DNA from: Rhodobacteraceae bacterium bin131
GTDB taxonomy: Bacteria > Pseudomonadota > Alphaproteobacteria > Rhodobacterales > Rhodobacteraceae
Assembly (NCBI GenBank): GCA_002239085.1
Contig: MPNP01000006.1
Span: 1-64,000 of the forward strand
DNA length: 64,000 bases
Direction: 5' to 3'
Part shown: positions 39,635 through 47,133 of the stretch, piece by piece
Position numbering within the stretch: position 1 is the first letter of the stretch
Layout: every line of letters begins with the position of its first letter
Translations under genes and position numbers: made by a program
The notes under the pieces: model-generated
What the model was told of the DNA's origin: nothing
Database searches by the model: none
What the model saw: the letters and a program-made list of their open reading frames with translations, nothing else

Positions 39635-40657
39635 TTGGCGACATCTCCGAAAAAAAGAAACGCTCCTATTCCCCTATTTCCACCACGCGAAATCATTGTG
39701 TGGATGTGGCATGGGTATTTAAAGAAGCACACTGCCCTGTTTATTCTTTCCGTCTTACTAATGTCACTTCAAGGAGGTATGTTGGGTGTGTTAAGTTACC
39801 TTATCGGACCCATGTTTGATGAGGTATTTACCAATAAAAATACAAATGCACTGACCCTTTTAGGGATTGGTGTCTTTGTAATTTTTTGTGTTCGAGGTTT
39901 CTCTGGGCTGGGGCAGAGGAGCATTCTTGCGTATATTGGTGAGAAAATCAATTTTGAACTCAAGACTTTTCTGATGCGTCATATTATGGCTCTAGATGAT
40001 AGTTTTTTTGGAAAGTATCCCCCTGGCGACTTGATGGCTAGAGTCCAAGGGGATGCCGAAGCAGTAAGGAGTATCTGGTCTGGATTTATTGGCCCAGGAA
40101 TAAGGGATAGTGTTTCGATCATTTCCTGTATCGCTGTGGCAATCTATATTGATCCTCTTTGGACTATAGTCACGTGCATCGGTGTACCCATTCTTGTTTT
40201 TCCGATATCACGACTGCAAAAACTAGTCAAGCAGCGGTCAATTGAGCATCGTTGGCTGATTTCAAACATGACCGTGCTTATGGATGAAGTATTTCATGGT
40301 ATCCAAATTGTAAAATTGTATCTGCTAGAAAAAATACTTCAAGGTCGTTTTGTTGGTTTTGCCAAACGGGTTCAAAAAATTGGTGTCAAGGTTGCAATCC
40401 AGAATTCGGCAATTCCAACAATGATTGATGTTGTTGCCGGATTTGGTTTTTTAGGCATGTTGTATTTGGGTGGGAATGAAGTCATAAGCGGCGAGAAAAC
40501 CACCGGTGAGTTTATGAGTTTCTTTACAGCAATCGTACTCGTTTTTGATCCCCTAAAACGACTGAGCTCACTGGCAACTTACTGGCAAATTACCTTGGCA
40601 TCTTTAGAAAGAGTTTATGCAATCGTTAGCCATGAACCATCCCCCAAGAACAAATAA
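39635..40657 (+). CDS. ABC exporter transmembrane domain (MsbA-like), split from its ATPase
   Basis: A 340-aa ABC_membrane domain: six hydrophobic helices start near residue 30, with the family blocks FFGKYPPGDLMARVQGDAEAVRS and FDPLKRLSSLATYWQITLASLERV at the end. In MsbA-type lipid or drug exporters this domain is fused to an ATPase domain. Here the frame stops just after it, and the ATPase follows 14 nt later in another frame. The start is a TTG with AAAAGGGA upstream. Either the two are a natural two-gene exporter or one frameshifted gene. Confidence 0.85.
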   Translation: MATSPKKRNAPIPLFPPREIIVWMWHGYLKKHTALFILSVLLMSLQGGMLGVLSYLIGPMFDEVFTNKNTNALTLLGIGVFVIFCVRGFSGLGQRSILAYIGEKINFELKTFLMRHIMALDDSFFGKYPPGDLMARVQGDAEAVRSIWSGFIGPGIRDSVSIISCIAVAIYIDPLWTIVTCIGVPILVFPISRLQKLVKQRSIEHRWLISNMTVLMDEVFHGIQIVKLYLLEKILQGRFVGFAKRVQKIGVKVAIQNSAIPTMIDVVAGFGFLGMLYLGGNEVISGEKTTGEFMSFFTAIVLVFDPLKRLSSLATYWQITLASLERVYAIVSHEPSPKNK

Positions 40658-40671
40658 ACCTTTGGGTAAGC

Positions 40672-41478
40672 ATGGATCAAACTAAACCAATTCATTTTGA
40701 TAGGGTCTCTTTTTCCTATCCTGACTTCCCCGTTGTCAAGGATATATCTTTTACCATTGAGCCCAAGAAAATGACAGCTATCGTGGGACCATCGGGGGCC
40801 GGTAAAACAACTATCTTTAACTTGCTCGCTGGTATCATTGACCCACAGGATGGTCATATTATGATGGGGGGCATTGATACACAACAAATGACCAAAAATG
40901 AATTGAGAAAACACATTGCTGTCGTTGCGCAAGAAAGCGGCATTTTTGATGAAACGATCCGCGAAAATATTCGCTACGGTAATCCCGGTGATGTTGATGA
41001 GTATGGTAATACCATAACCAGTTCCCATAGCCCAAAGATGGGAGCCACTGAGCAAGAAATCCTCCATGCAGCTGAACAAGCACGCGTTTTAGATTTTGCC
41101 AAGCACCTTCCAATGGGGCTTAAAACACACTGTGGTCCGAGAGGATCCAAACTTTCCGGTGGACAACGGCAACGCATTGCTATTGCGCGCGCCTTTTTAA
41201 AACCTTCACCGATTTTGTTGCTGGACGAACCAACATCCGCCTTGGATGCCCATACCGAGGAATATATCCAGGAATGTCTGTTAGAGCGAGTCAAACATCA
41301 AACTATTGTTGTCATAGCGCACCGATTATCAACGATCAAGAATGCCCACCAAATTATTGTTCTGCAATCAGGACACATTATTGAAGAAGGTAATCATTCC
41401 AGTTTAATGTCGCAAAAGGGACTCTATTTCAACTTATATAACAGTCAAGAACTCCGAACCGATCACCGGGACTTATAA
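40672..41478 (+). CDS. ABC exporter ATP-binding domain (MsbA-like)
   Basis: A 268-aa nucleotide-binding domain of the exporter type. Motifs: A-loop FSYPD, Walker A GPSGAGKTT near residue 40, Q-loop AVVAQESGIFDETIRENI, signature LSGGQRQRIAIARAF, Walker B ILLLDEPTSALD, switch His in IAHRLSTIK. No clear Shine-Dalgarno precedes the ATG. Its frame is open upstream for about 11 codons across the stop of the transmembrane gene, so a -1 shift near CCCCC would create a normal-length half transporter. Its last 16 nt overlap the convergent glycosyltransferase gene. Confidence 0.87.
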   Translation: MDQTKPIHFDRVSFSYPDFPVVKDISFTIEPKKMTAIVGPSGAGKTTIFNLLAGIIDPQDGHIMMGGIDTQQMTKNELRKHIAVVAQESGIFDETIRENIRYGNPGDVDEYGNTITSSHSPKMGATEQEILHAAEQARVLDFAKHLPMGLKTHCGPRGSKLSGGQRQRIAIARAFLKPSPILLLDEPTSALDAHTEEYIQECLLERVKHQTIVVIAHRLSTIKNAHQIIVLQSGHIIEEGNHSSLMSQKGLYFNLYNSQELRTDHRDL

Positions 41479-42152
41479 TAATCTTTATAGAGCTTGTTGG
41501 GGTGTGTTCCCATTAAATATCGGGTGAGTAAAATCAAGTTGGATACCCCTGACTTTATCCATCCAGATTTAATTTTCCGTTCAGCATCGGTCTGTGCATA
41601 ACAATTCAAACCTCGCAAGCGGCCCTTGAGCTTACGAGCGATATAAACATCCTCCATAAGCGGAATATCGGGGAATCCACCAATATGATTGTAGAGGTCA
41701 CGAGAAATTAATAAACCTTGGTCGCCATAGGGGAGACCAAATAACTTGGAACGGAAATTGGCAAAGGCAGAGGTTAAGAAAGGAAAGATACCTTGAGCGG
41801 AGTATTTTAATTGGAAGTAGCCTGCCTGATGCGGGTAGGTATTAATGTGTTCAGTACATACCTGAGACCAGTTGTCTGCCAAATGCGTATCCGCATGAAG
41901 GAACAGCAACCATATACCTTTAGCCTGTTTAGCACCATAATCAAGTTGGGAGCCGCGCCCCTTAAGTGTATTAAAATAGCGGGCACCAACTTCGTTGGCA
42001 ATTGTTTGGGTTGCAAGATCTTCTGATGCATCGCACACAATCAATTCGTGAATCAAATGGTCGTGAAGCCCTTTGTAAAGGGGCACAAGAGTTGGCCCTA
42101 GATATTGTGCTGATTGATAGGTCGGAATGATGATTGATAATAGGGCTGGCAT
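41463..42152 (-). CDS. Family 2 glycosyltransferase (TIGR04283 type)
   Basis: A 229-aa GT-A fold enzyme with SIIIPTYQSAQYLGPTL at the start, the nucleotide-sugar DxD-like motif in LFLHADTHLA, and GDQGLLISRDLYNHIGGFPDIPLMED. These match TIGR04283, a family often named arsenosugar biosynthesis glycosyltransferase, though most members are uncharacterised. No arsenosugar methylase gene is near, so that specific role is not supported. The ATG at 42152 with AGGG 5 nt upstream is preferred to the TTG three codons earlier. It lies just downstream of ymdB. Confidence 0.82.
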   Translation of the reverse strand: MPALLSIIIPTYQSAQYLGPTLVPLYKGLHDHLIHELIVCDASEDLATQTIANEVGARYFNTLKGRGSQLDYGAKQAKGIWLLFLHADTHLADNWSQVCTEHINTYPHQAGYFQLKYSAQGIFPFLTSAFANFRSKLFGLPYGDQGLLISRDLYNHIGGFPDIPLMEDVYIARKLKGRLRGLNCYAQTDAERKIKSGWIKSGVSNLILLTRYLMGTHPNKLYKDYYKSR

Positions 42153-42163
42153 ATCAATCAACC

Positions 42164-42970
42164 CTATCCAATTTGAGCACCTTGAATAAATTGTTCAATA
42201 CGAATCGCTAAACCTGTATTATCGTCGGTTTCTACAAGAACGCCGCACAGTGTAGCCTCGTTAACTGCTGGACGCATTTGATTGGCCGAATATCCTTTGG
42301 CAAAGCGGTCCATTGGAACCTGTGACTCCATTCCAATCACTGAATCATAGTCGCCACACATTCCGGCATCAGTGATAAACCCAGTTCCGTTGGGTAAGAC
42401 TCTTGCGTCAGCTGTTGGGATATGTGTATGCGTTCCCGCGACAAGTGATACTTGGCTATCCCAAAGTCGTCCGGCAATCATTTTTTCAGAGGTTGCTTCG
42501 CAGTGAAAGTCAACAATGATCGCATCAACTGCTTTTCCAGCTCCCATCGGGTATCGGCTTAAAACCTCATTAACAAAGCGAATCGGATTATCATAAGGCT
42601 TCTTCATAAAGATTTGGCCAAGAGCAGCCATCACCAAAACTTTCTTTGCATTCTTCGTTGTATAAACACCGTAGCCTTTTCCCGGCAGGTCATGACCCAA
42701 ATTGAGAGGACGAAGTAATTTAGGTTGCTTCTGGAAATGGCTTAGGATTGTTTTTTGATCAAAGGCATGATCACCAAGGGTCATGCAATCAATCCCCGCA
42801 CCAATTAATTCATCGGCGTGGTTCGGAGTAATCCCTTTTCCTTGGGTTGCATTCTCTCCATTCACAACCACAAAATCAAGATTGAGAGTGCGTCTAATTG
42901 CCGGAAGTTCCTTTTTGACTTTCTGGCGGGCAGACCGGCCGAAGACATCGCCTAAAAATAAAATTTTCAT
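42164..42970 (-). CDS. ymdB: YmdB family metallophosphoesterase (TIGR00282)
   Basis: A 268-aa calcineurin-like phosphoesterase. Metal ligands appear in KILFLGDVFGRSAR, VVNGENATQGKG, TLGDHAFD, DFHCEATSEK and VAGTHTHIPTAD. Bacillus YmdB hydrolyses 2',3'-cyclic AMP and affects RNA levels and biofilms. In alphaproteobacteria this gene commonly follows the 5-formyl-THF cyclo-ligase gene, as here (12 nt apart). GAGGAA precedes the ATG. Confidence 0.93.
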   Translation of the reverse strand: MKILFLGDVFGRSARQKVKKELPAIRRTLNLDFVVVNGENATQGKGITPNHADELIGAGIDCMTLGDHAFDQKTILSHFQKQPKLLRPLNLGHDLPGKGYGVYTTKNAKKVLVMAALGQIFMKKPYDNPIRFVNEVLSRYPMGAGKAVDAIIVDFHCEATSEKMIAGRLWDSQVSLVAGTHTHIPTADARVLPNGTGFITDAGMCGDYDSVIGMESQVPMDRFAKGYSANQMRPAVNEATLCGVLVETDDNTGLAIRIEQFIQGAQIG

Positions 42971-42982
42971 CGTTTCCTCATG

Positions 42983-43555
42983 TCAATTTGTTAGTTTATA
43001 CATCCCCTTTTGGGTAATGATGGCGTCAAGTTTATGGTCGGTGTCATTGGTCGGCACCGACTGAATTTCCTGTTCGGCAAAAGCAAAACCGACCACAACC
43101 AGTTTTCCTCTTGCCTTTAACATGGCAATCGTTCGATCATAATAACCTCCCCCATATCCCAAGCGGTAGCCCCGGTGATCAAAAGCTAAAAGAGGAGCGA
43201 TAACAATATCTGGTACAACCCAATTTCCCTTTTTGGGAATTTTTACATTGTACTCACCCTTGACTAACTCTTCCCCAAATTTCCATGATTTAAAACAAAG
43301 GGGAGTCGCTTTTGCTTTAACAATCGGCAAACATAAGTTGTAGCCATCAGATTCGAGTTTTTCTAGAACTTTCAGAGGATTGATTTCAGTATTGATGGGT
43401 GAATAACCTGCTATCATCAAGGGAGGCTTAAATTTATCAAAAAAATGATAAAGGTTATCAGTTCCAAGTTTTTCTGTTTCCTTTGAAAAGGACTGGCATC
43501 GGACGAGATGTGAATCCTGACGTTGCTTACGTTTGAGCTCATTAATATCACACAT
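42983..43555 (-). CDS. 5-formyltetrahydrofolate cyclo-ligase
   Basis: An ATP-dependent enzyme of about 190 aa that converts 5-formyl-THF to 5,10-methenyl-THF, salvaging an inhibitory folate. The C-terminal hallmark is visible: APLLAFDHRGYRLGYGGGYYDRTIA. The N-terminal basic helix ELKRKQRQDSHLVR is also typical. The track starts at a TTG (43576), while the ATG at 43555 matches family length better. In alphaproteobacteria 6S RNA often lies upstream of this gene, but the 154-175 bp before the divergent mmcB seem too short, and I do not recognise it. Confidence 0.9.
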   Translation of the reverse strand: MCDINELKRKQRQDSHLVRCQSFSKETEKLGTDNLYHFFDKFKPPLMIAGYSPINTEINPLKVLEKLESDGYNLCLPIVKAKATPLCFKSWKFGEELVKGEYNVKIPKKGNWVVPDIVIAPLLAFDHRGYRLGYGGGYYDRTIAMLKARGKLVVVGFAFAEQEIQSVPTNDTDHKLDAIITQKGMYKLTN

Positions 43556-43730
43556 ATGGATACGATTGGGTATCAACCCTTGATAAATTGGTAAATATTG
43601 ATTGCATTCACTACAAATTTAGCACAATGACTTAAAAGAACGAGTTCCAAAGCAAATAAATGATGAATTAATCCACCTAAGCATTTATCCAATGACCAAG
43701 CAATTAAAATTAACCGAATATGATTGACTG

Positions 43731-44186
43731 ATGCGAACCAACAGTTCACGAGGAGAAGAATTAGCACGAGGTGTAGGAAGGCATTTAAAAGCTCGTGGCT
43801 TTGCTTGCCTTGAAGAGTTTATACCGGCTCCTGGATTACGGGTTGATGTGATTGCTCTTAGTCAAAAGGGATTCCTATGGATTATTGAATGTAAATCGTC
43901 ACAACTTGATTTTTATTCGGATAAGAAATGGCATAAGTACCTCCCCTACTGTGATCAATTTTTCTTTGCCGTAGACCGAAGCTTTCCGCACCACATTCTC
44001 CCTTCTGACGTGGGGCTGATCATTGCTGACAAATATGATGCCGAGACCATTCGGCTTGGTTCCACTTTGAAGGTTTCGCCCGGACGTCGCAAATCCATCA
44101 CAATCAAGTTGGCATTCAATGCGACTGAGCGATATGGTTATTTGAAGGAGAGTATGTACCGGAGGAGCATCCTTTCTCGTTGGTAG
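43731..44186 (+). CDS. mmcB: MmcB family DNA repair protein
   Basis: A 151-aa protein with an endonuclease-like core: RVDVIALSQKGFLWIIECKSSQLDF contains the D-x(n)-E-x-K signature of the PD-(D/E)XK fold. MmcB of Caulobacter is an SOS-induced protein needed for mitomycin C resistance. The C-terminal ATERYGYLKE is less distinctive. It faces the umuDC operon with 26 bp between stops, making a small mutagenesis/repair cluster. I did not find the alphaproteobacterial SOS box (GTTC-N7-GTTC) upstream. Confidence 0.85.
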   Translation: MRTNSSRGEELARGVGRHLKARGFACLEEFIPAPGLRVDVIALSQKGFLWIIECKSSQLDFYSDKKWHKYLPYCDQFFFAVDRSFPHHILPSDVGLIIADKYDAETIRLGSTLKVSPGRRKSITIKLAFNATERYGYLKESMYRRSILSRW

Positions 44187-44212
44187 ACTGGTTGTTCGGA
44201 GCGGATGTCGGA

Positions 44213-45454
44213 TTATGCTTGGGCAGTTGGCAAGTCTTCCCAGCGGGTTGTATAATTGGGGCTGATAAATTCTCGTTTCATTGACCAAGGGCGCTCAATT
44301 CCTGTTGTTGCGAGGCGTAGTGTTCCATGTCCGTAGCGTTTATTCATCTTATCCATTGCGCACATAAGTTCATGGATGAGACCATCATCAGCTTTTCCAA
44401 ATATCGGGATTGCTCGGTGCTTGGAACTTGACAGATCGGTCAGAATGATACCGGCCTTTTTGTATTCGTAACCGTCTTTCCAAATGGCATCCAAGCACTT
44501 AACAGCCGCTTTCACTAGGGTTAAATCATCATTGCTAGCATTCAGCAAAGTCCTTGATGCGGTATTTATATAGGGTGGTCCTTTAGCAAAAAGTGATGCT
44601 TGAACAAACACATGAATGACACGTGTATAAACCTTCTTTTTGCGCGCTTTTTCAGCGGCTTTTGAAGCATACGTTGCAACCGCCTGCTCAAGATACTGTT
44701 TGTGTGTAACTTGGCAGTTAAACTGGCGCGAAACAATTATTTGTTTCGGATCCGGCAGCTCATCGTCCAAGGCTATCACAGCCTCTCCTCGGAGTTCCAT
44801 GACTGTTCGTTCCATTGTGACACCAAATTTTCCGCGCACCATTCGGACATCCATATCAGCGATATCTTGTGCCGTTCCAATACCCATCAACCGCAACTTT
44901 TTAGATAAAGCCCGTCCAATTCCCCAAACATCTTCAACGGCCACCTGATTCAGTGGAAACGTTGAGTTCATGACGCAGACACCAGCAAGTTCTGGTGACT
45001 TTTTGCTCAAACGATTAGCGATCTTGGCAAGCGTTTTTGTGGGAGCAACCCCGATTGACACTGGAATGGATGTCCACTGTTTGACAGTTTGAACAATTTT
45101 GTTACTAAAATTGTTGAGATCGTCAATCCCATGCAAATCAAGAAAGGCTTCATCAATAGAGTAAGTTTCAACTTTTGGAGTCATATCTTCAAGGCATGTC
45201 ATAACACGCTGTGAGAGGTCACCATAGAGAGCGTAGTTGCTACTGCAAATGATCACACCATCACGAGCAAGTTGATTCTTGACTTTGAAATAAGGAACTC
45301 CCATCGGGTATCCGAGCTTCTTAACTTCCTCGGAACGGGCAACGATACATCCATCATTATTTGACAGCACCGCGATAGGAACTTTTCGCCATTCGGGCCG
45401 AAACACCCGCTCACAGCTGACATAAAAGTTATTACAATCAACAAGGCCGAACAT
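44213..45454 (-). CDS. umuC: DNA polymerase V catalytic subunit (Y family)
   Basis: A 413-aa translesion polymerase of the UmuC type. The catalytic carboxylates fall at the same positions as in E. coli: Asp6 in FGLVDCNNFYVSCERVF, and Asp101-Glu102 in SIDEAFLDL. The helix-hairpin-helix region DVWGIGRALSKKLRLMGI and a UmuC-specific C-terminal extension are present. It is coupled to umuD by a TAATG overlap. It functions with UmuD' and RecA in error-prone bypass. Confidence 0.94.
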   Translation of the reverse strand: MFGLVDCNNFYVSCERVFRPEWRKVPIAVLSNNDGCIVARSEEVKKLGYPMGVPYFKVKNQLARDGVIICSSNYALYGDLSQRVMTCLEDMTPKVETYSIDEAFLDLHGIDDLNNFSNKIVQTVKQWTSIPVSIGVAPTKTLAKIANRLSKKSPELAGVCVMNSTFPLNQVAVEDVWGIGRALSKKLRLMGIGTAQDIADMDVRMVRGKFGVTMERTVMELRGEAVIALDDELPDPKQIIVSRQFNCQVTHKQYLEQAVATYASKAAEKARKKKVYTRVIHVFVQASLFAKGPPYINTASRTLLNASNDDLTLVKAAVKCLDAIWKDGYEYKKAGIILTDLSSSKHRAIPIFGKADDGLIHELMCAMDKMNKRYGHGTLRLATTGIERPWSMKREFISPNYTTRWEDLPTAQA

Positions 45455-45915
45455 TAGAAACCGAACTTTTGAATACAGGCTGTCACAACACCACGAATTT
45501 CAGTTTCGGGGGTCACAAGAATATCATTATAAGCGTCGTTGTCGGGTCGCAGAACCCAACCATCTTGCTGCTTGACCAGCCGCTTGACGGTAAACTCATT
45601 ATCCACGATAGCAAGAACAATCATGCCATTTTGTGGATCAATACTGGAATCAACAACCAAAATTGAGCCGTCAAGTATGCCGACATCCTTCATGCTGCTG
45701 CCTCTGACTCTAACCAAAAATGTTGCTGCCGGACGCTGAATAAGCAAGTCGTTGAGGTCAAGCTTTGTTTCAAGGTAATCATCGGCTGGTGAAGGGAAAC
45801 CAGCCTCAATCAAGGCCCCGTACATCGGCAACTCAATGTGAGATTGCTTCTGAATCTTTACAATCTCAAATTCGGGATTCCGATTCACAGTGTCTCCAAC
45901 CGTTCTTACTATCAT
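45454..45915 (-). CDS. umuD: UmuD, self-cleaving polymerase V subunit
   Basis: A S24 peptidase-like protein of 153 aa. The cleavage site is Ala38-Gly39 in IEAGFPSPADDY (E. coli has Cys-Gly). Catalytic Ser74 lies in RGSSM and Lys111 in EFTVKRL, both in the correct spacing. The N terminus is about 14 residues longer than in E. coli. It starts the umuDC operon. The minus-strand upstream sequence has TTGACG but no SOS box recognisable to me, so SOS control is assumed from the family only. Confidence 0.92.
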   Translation of the reverse strand: MIVRTVGDTVNRNPEFEIVKIQKQSHIELPMYGALIEAGFPSPADDYLETKLDLNDLLIQRPAATFLVRVRGSSMKDVGILDGSILVVDSSIDPQNGMIVLAIVDNEFTVKRLVKQQDGWVLRPDNDAYNDILVTPETEIRGVVTACIQKFGF

Positions 45916-46015
45916 TCATTACATAAAGACTGGTAGCTAAAAAATAGCGGGCCTCCGTCAACTATGTTAAAGCTACTATAGCCAAGAAATCCGAATGTTT
46001 AAACCTCGCAAAGTT

Positions 46016-46030
46016 GAGGGGAGTCCCCTC
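46016..46030 (-). terminator. GC-rich stem-loop between the DUF1640 gene and umuD
   Basis: GAGGGG and CCCCTC are separated by 3 nt (the pairing can tighten to a 7-bp stem with one central base). It lies about 80 bp past the DUF1640 gene stop and about 100 bp before umuD, so it may end the former transcript and isolate umuDC. Confidence 0.5.
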
Positions 46031-46109
46031 CCCCCTAGTAAGGGAATGAATCCAATAAGGTAAAAAGTGTCAAAGTCAGGATGTTTTGTTCTCAAATCAG
46101 ATGTAAAAA

Positions 46110-46472
46110 TTATGAGGAGAAAAATTCAACGACCCCAGGAATCACCAACATCGCTAGAAATAATATAATAGTGCTACCAATCGCATACACCCATTTAAAG
46201 TTGGTGTTGATTGAGGCAAGTAATATATCTATTTTATTGAACCGCTCATCATGTTTGTCAAGTTGACGTTTGACCTCATCCAAATTTCTATTCGTCTCAG
46301 CTATTGACTGGGTAAGTTTACTTTCCAGATTGATTATATCAACCTTTGTTGCAATATCACCTTCTAACCCGCTTTTAATGGCAATCGTAATCGCTTCGGC
46401 TTGGTTTTCAGCAATCCCAGATGACTCAAGAAGCTTGGTCGTTGCCAAGGTATCAAAGGATGTTTGTGTCAT
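46110..46472 (-). CDS. DUF1640-like coiled-coil membrane protein
   Basis: A 120-aa protein with an N-terminal TSFDTLATTKLLESSGIAENQAEAI segment, a long coiled coil (about residues 35-80: KVDIINLESKLTQSIAETNRNLDEVKRQL) and one C-terminal transmembrane helix (about 92-114). This resembles DUF1640/CCDC90 proteins related to mitochondrial MCUR1. The track starts 18 codons earlier; the Met at 46472 has AGAGAG before it and matches the family. The function in bacteria is unknown; such genes are frequent in alphaproteobacteria. Confidence 0.82.
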   Translation of the reverse strand: MTQTSFDTLATTKLLESSGIAENQAEAITIAIKSGLEGDIATKVDIINLESKLTQSIAETNRNLDEVKRQLDKHDERFNKIDILLASINTNFKWVYAIGSTIILFLAMLVIPGVVEFFSS

Positions 46473-46526
46473 TAATAATCTCTCTTTCAATTCAATGATA
46501 AAGCATAGAGTTGTAAATGGCAACAA

Positions 46527-46907
46527 TTCATTTGCTCAAATAAGCCTGAAGCAAATTTGGTTGCGTTTCATAACCGAATCCGCACAGGCAAGTGCATTGA
46601 GACTTAAGAAAGTTCGCCAAGATATACAAGTAGCAATGAAATCAATGTACAATTAATTGGTGCGTTCGTTAAATGTATAACCCCCAATCTATAGCATACA
46701 TCTAATCTTAATCAAAACTCTGTGGCTGTAATAACAATATTTTTGCTGCTTCACGATTATATTCATCTCACATCGGAAGAATCAAGCCAGTGTAGGCAAA
46801 GCCAATGTTTAATTGTTTTGTGAGTACTGTCCTTTGACTTTAGAGCTTAATGCTTTTTCATCTCTTTTTGTTGAAAAGAGCTCTTGAATTGACTATTTCA
46901 CACGCAT
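46527..46907. other. Intergenic region upstream of tRNA-His
   Basis: This 381-bp region lacks supported genes. Near the tRNA, TTGTTG (46868) and GACTAT (46891) are spaced 17 bp and could be its promoter, though the match to consensus is poor. AAGAGCTCTT at 46876-46885 is a 10-bp palindrome in the spacer. Confidence 0.3.
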
Positions 46908-46983
46908 GCCGCCTTAGCTCAGTCGGAAGAGCGCTAGATTGTGGCTCTAGAGGTCACTGGTTCAATTCCAGTAGGCGGTACCA
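46908..46983 (+). tRNA. tRNA-His (GTG anticodon)
   Basis: The cloverleaf folds fully: acceptor GCCGCCT/AGGCGGT (first pair G-U), D stem GCTC/GAGC, anticodon stem CTAGA/TCTAG with loop TTGTGGC, T stem ACTGG/CCAGT with loop TTCAATT, and an encoded CCA. The anticodon GTG reads histidine codons. The base before G1 is T and the discriminator is A73, so the nearly universal G-1:C73 pair is absent, as in a known alphaproteobacterial clade with altered HisRS. Confidence 0.95.
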
Positions 46984-47133
46984 TACCCAATATGCGTGTT
47001 GTTCTTTCCAAGCTTTTTCCAAGAACCATGCCACCCTGAGGATTTTTCTTAATCCACAAAATAATTCTTTATCTCCTTCGTTGAATGAGTTATAGTTCAA
47101 CTACTGTGCTACTGATTGTAAGGAGGGATTTCA

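Noticed and set aside
41463-42152. Arsenosugar biosynthesis role for the TIGR04283 glycosyltransferase
   Set aside because: The family name suggests it, but no arsenic methyltransferase or partner TIGR04282 gene is nearby.
43577-43730. Possible 6S RNA upstream of the 5-formyl-THF cyclo-ligase gene
   Set aside because: The position is typical, but the gap is too short for 6S RNA plus promoters, and I could not see the long imperfect hairpin with a central bubble.
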